DNA from: Primorskyibacter aestuariivivens
GTDB taxonomy: Bacteria > Pseudomonadota > Alphaproteobacteria > Rhodobacterales > Rhodobacteraceae
Direction of reading: 5' to 3'
NCBI RefSeq assembly: GCF_028023675.1
Contig: NZ_JAQIOZ010000003.1
Coordinates: 62,001-126,000, forward strand
DNA: 64,000 bases
Positions 51,802 through 59,406 of this stretch are shown here, piece by piece. The notes under the pieces are model-generated. The model made no database searches. It had not been told where the DNA came from and saw only the letters and a list, made by a program, of their open reading frames with translations. Position 1 is the first letter of the stretch, and each line of letters begins with the position of its first letter. Both the position numbers and the translations under genes were made by a program.

Positions 51802-54219
51802 CTAAGAGCGCACAAGGCTGTTGTCCGGGTCATAGCGCACCGGGGCCACGATCTGTGCCGCGACCGGTGCACCCAGCACGTCGATGGTGAGTGTTTCCCC
51901 CTCTGCGGCGCGGTCCATAAACCCCATGGCAAGGTTTTCGCCGCTACGGTGCCCCCAATCGCCCGATGTCACGGTGCCGACGATTCGCCCGCCCGCCCGG
52001 ATCGACGCGCCGGGATGCGCGGGGGCGTGGGAACAGTCGAGGAGGAGTGAGACAAAGGATTTTTCACGTGGTCCCTTGGTCGCCAATGCTGCGCGCCCGA
52101 TGAAATCGCCCTTGTCCATGTTCACGAACCGGTCGAGGCCACTTTCGAACGGGTCGAATTCGGTGATCAGGTCGGCTTTCCAGTGGCGGTAGCCTTTTTC
52201 CAGCCGCATGGAGTCAACCGCGCGCGCGCCGAAGAGCGTCATGCCATGAGCCTTGCCCGCCTCACGCAGGGCCAGCCAGGCGGTCAGAAGGCTCTCATTC
52301 GGCACATGGATTTCATAGGCCAGTTCACCCGAGAAGCTGACCGCCATAACCACGGCGGGCGCATGTCCGATGAAAGCGCGCCGGACGCTGAGCCATGGGA
52401 AACCTGCGGCTGACCAGTCGCCACGGGCGACATCGCTGAGCACCGCGCGCGCCTTGGGTCCGGCGATCACGAGGATGGTGTGGGCGTTGGTGAGCGAGCG
52501 GATGGTGACCCCCTCGGGCGCATGAGTGCGGAGCCAATCCATGTCATGAAATTCTGATGCTGCGGCAGAGCCGTACCAGATGGTCTCTGGCCCCAGATCA
52601 GTGCCGGGCAGATTGGCAATCGTCGCCTCGGATTTCACCCCGCCCTGATGGTTCAGCAGATAGCCAAGCCCCACGCGCGCGGGGCGGCGGGGAACATTGC
52701 CGCAGATCATGGTATCGAGCCAGTCATGCGCGCCGTCCCCGGTTATTTCAAACCGATTGAACCCGTTCACCTCGGTCAGGCCCGCGCAGGATTGCAGCGC
52801 CAGAACCTCGTCGCGCACGATGGGAAAGACGTTGGAGAACCGGAAGCTGTGCTCTTCCTCGAACTCCGGCGCGGGCTTGATATAGTCCACCCGCTCCCAG
52901 CCGTTGACCGGGGCAAATGCCGCGCCCTCGGCTTGCCAGATTGGATAGAGTGACGTGGTCTTGGCGGGTCGCCCGGCGGGGCGGTGCTCATGCGGGAAAT
53001 GGAACCGAAATTCGTTCTGATATTCCTCGATCGCCTTCAACCCGGTCAGCTCCGCATTGGCATGGCCCGTAAAGCGGCGCGGGTCCAGTCCCCAGGTGTC
53101 ATAACACGCCTCGCCATGCACGATCTGTTGCGCCAGAAGCCAGCCATGCCCGCCGCCTTCGCCCACGCCCGCGCGCAACCCGATGATGCAGAACGCATTG
53201 AGTTTGCCCGGAATGGGCCCCACCAGCGGCGCGCCATCCATGGAATAGGTGATCGGGCCATTCACGACTGTGGTGATGCCGGCCTCGCGCAGCGCGGGCA
53301 TGCGGGCAAAAGCGCCCTCCAGCACATCCATGATCCGGTCGAGATCATCGGGGCAGAGCGCATTGACGAAATGCGGGTCAATCCCGTCCATGCCCCAGGT
53401 CCGGCAGCCCTGTTCGTAGAAGCCGACCAGCAGCCCCTGTTTCTCCTGACGACAGTAATAATCGCTGATCGGGCAGCGCAGGAGTGGCATGCGATGCCCA
53501 GCGGCGGCAATCTCCGGGATTGCATCGGTCACGAAATACTGGTGCTCCATCGACATGACCGGATGATGCACGCCCATCATCGCGCCCACCTCGTTCACCC
53601 GGTAGCCGCCCGCATTCACCACGATTTCACAGTCGATTTCGCCCTGTTTCGTATGCACGGTCCAGCTGTCATCGGGGTGCTGGGTCAGCCCCATGACCGG
53701 GCAGTTGCGATAGACCTCGGCCCCGGCCTTGCGCGCGCGCCGCGCCAGCGCCTGACACAGCTGCGCGGGGTCAATATCGCCGTCATGCGGGTCCCAGAGC
53801 CCGCCCACGAGATTGTCTGTGGAGATCAGCGGATGGCGGCGTTTGCATTCCGCCGCGTCGATCACCTCGAATTCCACCCCCATCCCGGCGGCCATGGAGG
53901 CAAAGTGGCGATAGCCCTCCATCTGCGCTTGCGTGTTGGCCAGCCGAATGCCGCCATCGCCATAGTGATAGCCCACCGGGTAGTCCGGATCGGCGGCAAG
54001 GTCGCGGTAAAGCGCGATGGAATGGCTCTTCAGCCCGACCATGGTCTGGGTCATGCCGAAATTCGTCACCTGCGCGGCAGAGTGCCATGTGGTCCCCGAG
54101 GTCAACTCGTTGCGCTCAAGCAGCACAACATCGCTCCACCCCTCCTGCGTCAGGTGGTAGAGCGTCGAACAGCCTGCGATCCCGCCGCCAATGACCACAA
54201 CACGCGTTGTCGATTTCAT
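51802..54219 (-). CDS. Dimethylglycine/sarcosine dehydrogenase-like FAD protein with GcvT domain
   Basis: This 805-aa two-part flavoenzyme has an FAD-binding DAO domain (VVVIGGGIAGCSTLYHL, and TSGTTWHSAAQVTNFG) in residues 1-370. It is followed by the FAO-M linker and a GcvT/aminomethyltransferase folate domain (from about residue 430). Dimethylglycine or sarcosine dehydrogenases use this arrangement to oxidise an N-methyl group and pass the one-carbon unit to tetrahydrofolate. The His in TTWHSAAQ could carry covalent flavin, as in DMGDH. It is divergent from the MttB gene, and both probably act on betaine-type compounds. Confidence 0.88.
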   Translation of the reverse strand: MKSTTRVVVIGGGIAGCSTLYHLTQEGWSDVVLLERNELTSGTTWHSAAQVTNFGMTQTMVGLKSHSIALYRDLAADPDYPVGYHYGDGGIRLANTQAQMEGYRHFASMAAGMGVEFEVIDAAECKRRHPLISTDNLVGGLWDPHDGDIDPAQLCQALARRARKAGAEVYRNCPVMGLTQHPDDSWTVHTKQGEIDCEIVVNAGGYRVNEVGAMMGVHHPVMSMEHQYFVTDAIPEIAAAGHRMPLLRCPISDYYCRQEKQGLLVGFYEQGCRTWGMDGIDPHFVNALCPDDLDRIMDVLEGAFARMPALREAGITTVVNGPITYSMDGAPLVGPIPGKLNAFCIIGLRAGVGEGGGHGWLLAQQIVHGEACYDTWGLDPRRFTGHANAELTGLKAIEEYQNEFRFHFPHEHRPAGRPAKTTSLYPIWQAEGAAFAPVNGWERVDYIKPAPEFEEEHSFRFSNVFPIVRDEVLALQSCAGLTEVNGFNRFEITGDGAHDWLDTMICGNVPRRPARVGLGYLLNHQGGVKSEATIANLPGTDLGPETIWYGSAAASEFHDMDWLRTHAPEGVTIRSLTNAHTILVIAGPKARAVLSDVARGDWSAAGFPWLSVRRAFIGHAPAVVMAVSFSGELAYEIHVPNESLLTAWLALREAGKAHGMTLFGARAVDSMRLEKGYRHWKADLITEFDPFESGLDRFVNMDKGDFIGRAALATKGPREKSFVSLLLDCSHAPAHPGASIRAGGRIVGTVTSGDWGHRSGENLAMGFMDRAAEGETLTIDVLGAPVAAQIVAPVRYDPDNSLVRS

Positions 54220-54296
54220 GGGCCTCTCCCTCGTTTTTGCCTATAGGTGCAAAGCCGGGGGCGGCTGCAAAGCCTGCCTTTGAAGTTTTGATTTTT

Positions 54297-54321
54297 CGGA
54301 AACTGAGTTTTTCAGTTGCCG
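54297..54321. promoter_or_regulatory. Palindrome in the divergent DMGDH/mttB promoter region
   Basis: CGG-A-AACTGA-GTTTT-TCAGTT-G-CCG forms a 25-bp near-perfect inverted repeat about 65 nt before the mttB start and 78 nt before the DMGDH start. It could be an operator for both genes. The LysR gene at 55953 is a candidate regulator, but the palindrome is not obviously a T-N11-A LysR box. Confidence 0.5.
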
Positions 54322-54385
54322 AAGGTCGCAATGGCGGGCTTGCGCCGTTGTTCAGCGCGCGTTCCATGGCACAAAGGACAGGCTC

Positions 54386-55927
54386 ATGACCCGCAGCACA
54401 CGCCGTTCCGGACGCAAGGAAAAACTCGCCGCCCGCGCGGCCCCGCCGGTGGTGAACCCCTGTCCGCCGGGGCAGATTGGTGGCGCGTACACGCCGCTGA
54501 GTGAGGCGGATTGCGCGGCGATTTTCGACACGGCGCTGAGGTTGCTCGATGACCTGGGCATGGGCGAGGTGCCCCATGGGCTGGCGGCGCGGCTGGCCGA
54601 TCACGGTGCGCGGCGTGCGGGGGACAGGGTGCAGATCCCGCCGGAGCTGGTGCAGGATGCGATCGCGCGGGCTGCAAAGGTCTTTCCTCTCCATGGCCGC
54701 GATCCGGCGCGTGATATCACCGTGGGCGGGCAAGCGGTGCATTTCGGAACCGGCGGCGCGGCGGTGCAGGTGCTGGACCTCGACAGCGGTGATTACCGGC
54801 CCTCGACCCTGCAGGACCTCTATGATTTCACGCGGTTGCAGGACGGGCTCACCAATGTGAGCTGGTTCACCCGCTGCTGCGTGGCGACCGATATGGAGAG
54901 CGACCTCGCGCTCGACATGAACACCGCCTTTGCGCTTCTCAAGGGCACGACCAAGCCGGTGGCGACCTCCTTTACCGTCGCGGAAACCGTGGCACCGGTG
55001 GTGGAGATGCTGGACATGGCCGCGCCTTCGGGACGGTTCGTGGATCGCCCATGGGTCAAGGTGCATATTTCGCCCGTCATTTCACCCATGCGCTATGGCG
55101 AGGACGCGGTGGCGGTGACCGAAGAATGCATCCGCCACAACATGCCGATCAGCTGCATCACGGCGGCCCAGTCGGGTGCGACGGCCCCGGCGACGCTGGC
55201 GGGATTTCTGGCGCAGTCACTGGCCGAGACGCTGGCAAGCCTTGTCATGGTTCATGTGATCCGCCCGGGACATCCCATGGTGTTTTCCAACTGGCCCTTG
55301 GTGATCGACCTGCGCACCGGGGCGTTTTGCGGCGGCGGGGGCGAGATCAGCGTGCTGAATGCGGCCTCGGCGCAGGTGTCGAACTGGCTGGGGCTGCCCT
55401 CGGGCGTGGCCTGTTCCATGACGGATGCCAAGGCGATTGACGCGCAATACGGTATGGAAAAGGGCATATCGGCCATGGCCGCGGGGCTGGCGGGCGGCAA
55501 CCTGATCTATGAAAGCGCGGGCATGACTGCCTCGCTTCTGGGCGTGTCGTTCGAGGCATTCCTGCTCGATAATGACATGCTTGCCCATGTCTACCGTGCG
55601 CTGCGCGGGATCGAGGTGAGCGAAGCGACGCTGGGCTATGACGACATTGTCGCCGCCGTCCGGGGCGAAGGGCATTTCCTTGGTGGGGCGCAGACCATGG
55701 CGGCGATGGAGCGGGATTATTTCTACCCCGATCTGGCGGATCGCGACGCACCGATCACATGGCGCGAAAACGGGCGGCCTGATGCCTGGGCGCGGGCCAA
55801 TGCGCGGGCGCGGGCGGCTCTTGCCGGGGCGCACCCTGCGTATCTGGAGCGGGAGGTCGAGCGCGATATCCGCAGACGGTTTGATATCAGGCTGGCCGAA
55901 CAGGGTGGCGCAGATTTCAAGGACTAA
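54386..55927 (+). CDS. MttB-family (non-pyrrolysine) quaternary amine methyltransferase
   Basis: This 513-aa member of the trimethylamine methyltransferase superfamily has a TIM-barrel core with the typical FGTGGAAVQVLDLDSGDYRPST and FSNWPLVIDLRTGAFCGGGGE segments. There is no in-frame TAG, so it lacks pyrrolysine and belongs with glycine betaine (MtgB) or proline betaine (MtpB) type enzymes. Such enzymes transfer a methyl group to a corrinoid protein; no corrinoid protein gene is present in the window. The ATG at 54386 (MTRSTRRSGRKEK) has AAAGGACAGGC upstream. Confidence 0.87.
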   Translation: MTRSTRRSGRKEKLAARAAPPVVNPCPPGQIGGAYTPLSEADCAAIFDTALRLLDDLGMGEVPHGLAARLADHGARRAGDRVQIPPELVQDAIARAAKVFPLHGRDPARDITVGGQAVHFGTGGAAVQVLDLDSGDYRPSTLQDLYDFTRLQDGLTNVSWFTRCCVATDMESDLALDMNTAFALLKGTTKPVATSFTVAETVAPVVEMLDMAAPSGRFVDRPWVKVHISPVISPMRYGEDAVAVTEECIRHNMPISCITAAQSGATAPATLAGFLAQSLAETLASLVMVHVIRPGHPMVFSNWPLVIDLRTGAFCGGGGEISVLNAASAQVSNWLGLPSGVACSMTDAKAIDAQYGMEKGISAMAAGLAGGNLIYESAGMTASLLGVSFEAFLLDNDMLAHVYRALRGIEVSEATLGYDDIVAAVRGEGHFLGGAQTMAAMERDYFYPDLADRDAPITWRENGRPDAWARANARARAALAGAHPAYLEREVERDIRRRFDIRLAEQGGADFKD

Positions 55928-55952
55928 AAGATGCCGCCAGTTGGCCGACCCG

Positions 55953-56909
55953 TCAGGCTTCGATCAGCCGCAAATCCCCCTCCAGCCAGGGTAGCTTGTT
56001 CAACGCGGGCGCGATCACCAGGTCCTGCACCAGCCGCCGCATGGTCTGGGCCACGTCGCGGGGCACGTGATCGGCCCAGTCGGCGCTGGCGAAAAGCGAG
56101 ATATTGCGGGAAAACGGCTTGAAGGGCAGGGGGTGCGCGGCGATCTCGTCATGGATGCGCGCGGCCCGCATATAGCCCAGCGGCGTGGTCACCGCCCAAC
56201 CGGTGCCGCGCGCCACCAGCGTCATCAGAGACAGATGCGCGCCAAGCTCGAACCGCTCGGAAAAGCTCAGCTTTTGCCGGGCCAGATGCGCCTCGATCTG
56301 GCGGCCGATCAGCTGTTCTCGATCATAGCGCAGCAGTGGCAGGCGCGCCATGATTTCGGCCGGGCTGCCCGGGACCCGCTTGGGCGTGACAAGGATGAAC
56401 GGATCGCGCACCAACGGGTATTCAGAAATATTCTCAACCACTTCCCCGGTGGAGGCCGCGACCGCGATATGCAGGGTCCGGGCGCGCATGGCAGCCGAGA
56501 TTTCGTGGCTGGGGGCCGAGATCAGCTTGAACCGGCATTTGGTCATGCTCTCGGCCAGAATGGTGACAAGCCGTGGGGTCAGGTCATTGTCGAAATCGTC
56601 GATCATGCCAAGGTTCAGCGTCGACAGATGGGTCAGGTCCATCACCGTCAGCTCGCTCTGGGCCAGCCGTAGCTGGCTGAGCACCGCCTCGGTCCGTGAC
56701 AGGAACGACCGCCCCGCCGGGGTGAGCTGCATCGGCCGTTTGGAATGATCGACCAGATCGGTCCCCAGCGCGGTTTCCAGATTGCGCATCTGCTGGCTGA
56801 CCGCTGGTTGGCTGAGCCCGGTGCTGCGCGCGGCCTGCGCGACGGACCCGCTATGGGCAAGGGCCTCAAACACCTCTAGCCCGCGCAATGTCACCCCTTT
56901 GGCCAGCAT
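55953..56909 (-). CDS. LysR-family transcriptional regulator
   Basis: This 318-aa LTTR has an N-terminal winged helix-turn-helix (LEVFEALAHSGSVAQAARST then GLSQPAVSQQMRNLETALG) and a type 2 periplasmic-binding-like effector domain from about residue 95. It converges with the MttB gene (25-bp gap), and no other gene in the neighbourhood lacks a regulator, so it may control the methylamine/betaine genes. The effector is unknown. The ATG at 56909 is the family start. Confidence 0.87.
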   Translation of the reverse strand: MLAKGVTLRGLEVFEALAHSGSVAQAARSTGLSQPAVSQQMRNLETALGTDLVDHSKRPMQLTPAGRSFLSRTEAVLSQLRLAQSELTVMDLTHLSTLNLGMIDDFDNDLTPRLVTILAESMTKCRFKLISAPSHEISAAMRARTLHIAVAASTGEVVENISEYPLVRDPFILVTPKRVPGSPAEIMARLPLLRYDREQLIGRQIEAHLARQKLSFSERFELGAHLSLMTLVARGTGWAVTTPLGYMRAARIHDEIAAHPLPFKPFSRNISLFASADWADHVPRDVAQTMRRLVQDLVIAPALNKLPWLEGDLRLIEA

Positions 56910-56997
56910 ATCCCCGCCCTCGCAGTTTTCACGAATTCGAAACTACGGGGGATCGTCGGAAAACGGGAGTCCTTTGTGACGGGGGCTGGGCGTTTGC

Positions 56998-57315
56998 TCA
57001 GTAGCCTTTGCAGAAGCTTTCCGCCTGCGCGCCGAACAGCTTGTAACGCTCCCAGAACGCTTCGTGGTTGGCGCGGTCGGATTGGCGGATTTCCTGCGCC
57101 TTGTGCGGGTCGCGGAAAAAGCTTGCGGCGAGCCGTTGGTCGGCACGGCTCAGCGACTGGTCTGCGACGAATTGGATGCATTTGCACAGCGACCGGTTGG
57201 CCGCCTTGCGCCCCGATTGCATACAGGCCGTGCTGATCGTGCCCGCATGGGCAGGCAGCGGTGCACTCTGGGTTAGAACAGCGGCGCCCAATACCGCCGC
57301 ACATATGCGTTTCAT
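56998..57315 (-). CDS. Secreted Cys-containing protein of unknown function (105 aa)
   Basis: This 105-aa exported protein has signal MKRICAAVLGAAVLTQSAPLPAH ending at HAG, written here in short form as MKRICAAVLGAAVLTQSAPL. The mature part is helical with four Cys (TACMQSG, LCKCIQFV, FCKGY), suggesting disulphides. GAGG lies 7 nt before the ATG at 57315. Rhodobacterales genomes often carry such proteins under the unhelpful label arginine transporter. No function is assigned here. Confidence 0.68.
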   Translation of the reverse strand: MKRICAAVLGAAVLTQSAPLPAHAGTISTACMQSGRKAANRSLCKCIQFVADQSLSRADQRLAASFFRDPHKAQEIRQSDRANHEAFWERYKLFGAQAESFCKGY

Positions 57316-57432
57316 ACTATGCCTCATCGCTGCGGGCCGTTGTTCTGGTCTGCTCTGACCGGCCTCTGGGTCCGGAGTTTGCGCCACTTCCCGTTAATTT
57401 TCAATTCACGCTGATGTCAGTTGGCCCAGATT

Positions 57433-58194
57433 TCATTTGGTCCGTGTCGGCGTGGCCATGCGGGCGCGCAATTGCCGGGTCACGTCCTCGCACGTCAGGT
57501 CGTATTGCTCGGCGATTTTCCTGAGCCCGAAATGCACATGGGCCATTTCCTGATAATAGCTGGTATAGGCGTAATTCGTGGCGGCCCCCGCCACCGCGCC
57601 GACCAGCGGCACGGTTTGTGCGGCCAGTTTCTGGCCCAGGACCGTGGCCAGACGCGGCGCGATGCGGGCGATCACCCCGTGCACCGTCGCCCCGGTGAGC
57701 GTCACGCGGGCCGAGAGAAAGGCCATGTTTGCCCCGTCATCGTGTTCGAGCGGCCCGGCAGCGGCAAAGACCGACAGGCACTCGGCCCTGATCTCGGGCG
57801 TGTCGGGATCATATCCGTAATCGGCGGCAATGCCCTGAATCGTGCGCAGCAAGACAGTCGTCGTTACCGGCAGTTCCGCCAGCGCCGAGGGCAGCCCGCC
57901 AAACCCGCCCGCCGCCCCCATCGCGGTGGTTGCCGCGCGGTTCAGCCATGCGGGCGCGTCGCCCACCCGTTTGCGGCTTTGCCCCGCCGCCTCCAGCGCG
58001 ATGCCAAGCGCGCGTTCGGTCGCGGTCTCAAGTTGGGTTTTGACAGGGTCGGGCAGGCGTTCCAGCAGGTTTTCCGCCTGCGTGCCCACCAGATTGAGCA
58101 CTTGTAGCCCAACCCCGCCCGCGCGCGCGTAGCGCCGGGCCAGATCGTCAAGTGCGGTCGCTGCGTCGCGGGGGATGATGTCTGTCGTCGTCAT
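57433..58194 (-). CDS. EcsC-family protein
   Basis: This 253-aa protein is of the EcsC type: mostly helical, with Gly/Ala-rich membrane-like segments (AMGAAGGFGGLPSALAELPVTTT and VPLVGAVAGAATNYAYTSYY) and the typical GYDPDTPEIRAECLSVFA stretch. EcsC is associated with the Ecs ABC exporter in Bacillus, but in proteobacteria its role is unclear. The start at 58194 is an ATG without a clear ribosome site; an earlier start 17 codons upstream looks less natural. Confidence 0.8.
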   Translation of the reverse strand: MTTTDIIPRDAATALDDLARRYARAGGVGLQVLNLVGTQAENLLERLPDPVKTQLETATERALGIALEAAGQSRKRVGDAPAWLNRAATTAMGAAGGFGGLPSALAELPVTTTVLLRTIQGIAADYGYDPDTPEIRAECLSVFAAAGPLEHDDGANMAFLSARVTLTGATVHGVIARIAPRLATVLGQKLAAQTVPLVGAVAGAATNYAYTSYYQEMAHVHFGLRKIAEQYDLTCEDVTRQLRARMATPTRTK

Positions 58195-58266
58195 GGAAGG
58201 TAGATTTGGCAGCTGTGGCGGCTTTTCAAGAGAGCGGGCGGACAATCGCCCCCATTATCCGCCCCG

Positions 58267-58956
58267 TCACTGCGCCTTTTCCGCCAGCGCTTCGGGATTG
58301 ACGAGGATCAGGTCACGCCCGTCCCGTTGCACGATGCCATCCGCCTCCCAGGCGCGGATCTGGCGGTTCACCGTCTCGCGGGTCAGGCCGGACATATCAC
58401 CCAGGTCGGATTGCGAAACAGAGGGTTTGAGCCGGAAACCCGCCTCTTCTTCTTCGCCCCAGCGGTCAAACAGGCCCACAAGAACCTTGGCCAGGCGGGT
58501 GCCGCCATCAGCCATGGACAGATCGGCCAGCGCCTCGGTCGTAGCTTGTAGTTTGCGGCAGAGATCAGCGATCAGCCCTAGCGTCGTTTTGGGATGCTCG
58601 GTGAGAAAGGCCATGAGTTGCATCCGGTTCAGCACGCGGCCCGTCACATCATTGGTCGCCATGGCATCGGCGGTGCGGTCACTGCCCAGCAGCACGGCCA
58701 TTTCGCCCACGCAATCCCCCGGGCCCAGATGTGCCACGATGGAGCGGCTCCCCGAGGCCGAGGTCAGGCTGACCTCGACCCGCCCTGTTTCGATGAGCAA
58801 CAGGGTCTCGCCCGGGCTGCCCTTGGAAAAGATCATCTTGCCACCGGGATAATGGCAGGGTTTGGACATGGCCAGCAGCGTTGCCCGCTCCTTGGGCGTC
58901 AAAGCTCCGAGGATCAGGCTCTCCCGACGTGCGATGTCGCGAAACGTCAGTGCCAT
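58267..58956 (-). CDS. Crp/Fnr-family transcriptional regulator
   Basis: This 229-aa regulator has a cyclic-nucleotide-binding-like beta-barrel (MIFSKGSPGETLLLIETGRV and GDCVGEMAVLLGSDRTA) and a C-terminal helix-turn-helix (SQSDLGDMSGLTRETVNRQIRAW). The N-terminal Cys cluster that defines oxygen-sensing FNR is missing, so it is not FnrL itself; it looks CRP-like. Strong AGGAGA precedes the ATG at 58956. A perfect CRP-type palindrome lies 125 nt upstream (59081-59096) and may be its own site. Confidence 0.9.
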   Translation of the reverse strand: MALTFRDIARRESLILGALTPKERATLLAMSKPCHYPGGKMIFSKGSPGETLLLIETGRVEVSLTSASGSRSIVAHLGPGDCVGEMAVLLGSDRTADAMATNDVTGRVLNRMQLMAFLTEHPKTTLGLIADLCRKLQATTEALADLSMADGGTRLAKVLVGLFDRWGEEEEAGFRLKPSVSQSDLGDMSGLTRETVNRQIRAWEADGIVQRDGRDLILVNPEALAEKAQ

Positions 58957-59080
58957 AACGGATTCTCCTGTTGACCGGTTGCGGTGCGACGCACGTGTCG
59001 TGCAGCTGACACCATTTTACGACGAGGATACATCAAACCGACAAAAAAAAATTTGAAACCGGACGCAACCTAGGACTATG

Positions 59081-59096
59081 AGTGACGTGGATCACA
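59081..59096. promoter_or_regulatory. CRP-type palindrome
   Basis: A-GTGA-CGTGGA-TCAC-A is a perfect GTGA-N6-TCAC inverted repeat, the CRP consensus core. It lies 125 nt before the Crp/Fnr gene (minus) and 95 nt before the small plus-strand frame. Autoregulation by the adjacent regulator is inferred. Confidence 0.5.
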
Positions 59097-59190
59097 GATT
59101 TTTGCAAATTACGGCGGCACACTAATCTTATGTCCGGGGCGTCCGTGTCTCACAATTGCTTCCCAACCCTTTTTCTCGGAAGCGCCGGAT

Positions 59191-59343
59191 ATGTCAGGGT
59201 TCGTGAAATTTCTTTCGCGAGTTTTGAAAAAGCAACGCGGGGACGGTGTGAGTGGCCGTTTCCGCGTTCTTTTTGCCCTGCCCAATGTGTCGGCGAAAGC
59301 TTGCCTGGCCGGATGGGGCAGGCGCACCCCCAAACTCCCGTAA
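59191..59343 (+). CDS. Possible small basic protein (50 aa) or small-RNA gene
   Basis: A 51-codon reading frame, MSGFVKFLSRVLKKQRGDGV and so on, ends in TAA just before a strong terminator. The product would be basic with an N-terminal amphipathic helix and one Cys, without similarity I can recall. The ribosome site (GGAAGC) is poor and codon use is not that of neighbouring genes. The transcript could equally be a noncoding RNA. The terminator is the best evidence for transcription. Confidence 0.35.
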   Translation: MSGFVKFLSRVLKKQRGDGVSGRFRVLFALPNVSAKACLAGWGRRTPKLP

Positions 59344-59349
59344 CGAGTC

Positions 59350-59382
59350 GGGCCGCCCGGATATCTCCGAGCGGCCCTTTTT
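59350..59382 (+). terminator. Rho-independent terminator (plus strand)
   Basis: GGGCCGC pairs with GCGGCCC, with a further inner CGGA/TCCG stem and a TATC loop, followed by TTTTT. It lies 7 nt after the small plus-strand frame and points rightward, so it does not serve the leftward prpE gene. Confidence 0.85.
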
Positions 59383-59406
59383 CCGTCTGGCGATGAGAGC
59401 GCGCAA

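Larger units (their letters stand above)
58957..59406. other. Intergenic region with a CRP-type site and a small plus-strand unit
   Basis: This 450-bp gap separates the Crp/Fnr gene from the prpE stop, both on the minus strand. It contains the palindrome GTGA-CGTGGA-TCAC at 59082-59095, an A-rich tract at 59042-59052, a 50-codon plus-strand reading frame (59191-59343), and a strong plus-strand terminator (59350-59382). The opposite-strand terminator shows that something is transcribed rightward here. Confidence 0.6.

Noticed and set aside
54386-55927. Pyrrolysine-containing MttB
   Set aside because: The frame has no internal TAG, so this is a non-pyrrolysine member.
58267-58956. Crp/Fnr protein as FnrL, the oxygen sensor for the 21977 box
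   Set aside because: The N-terminal Cys residues needed for an iron-sulfur cluster are absent.
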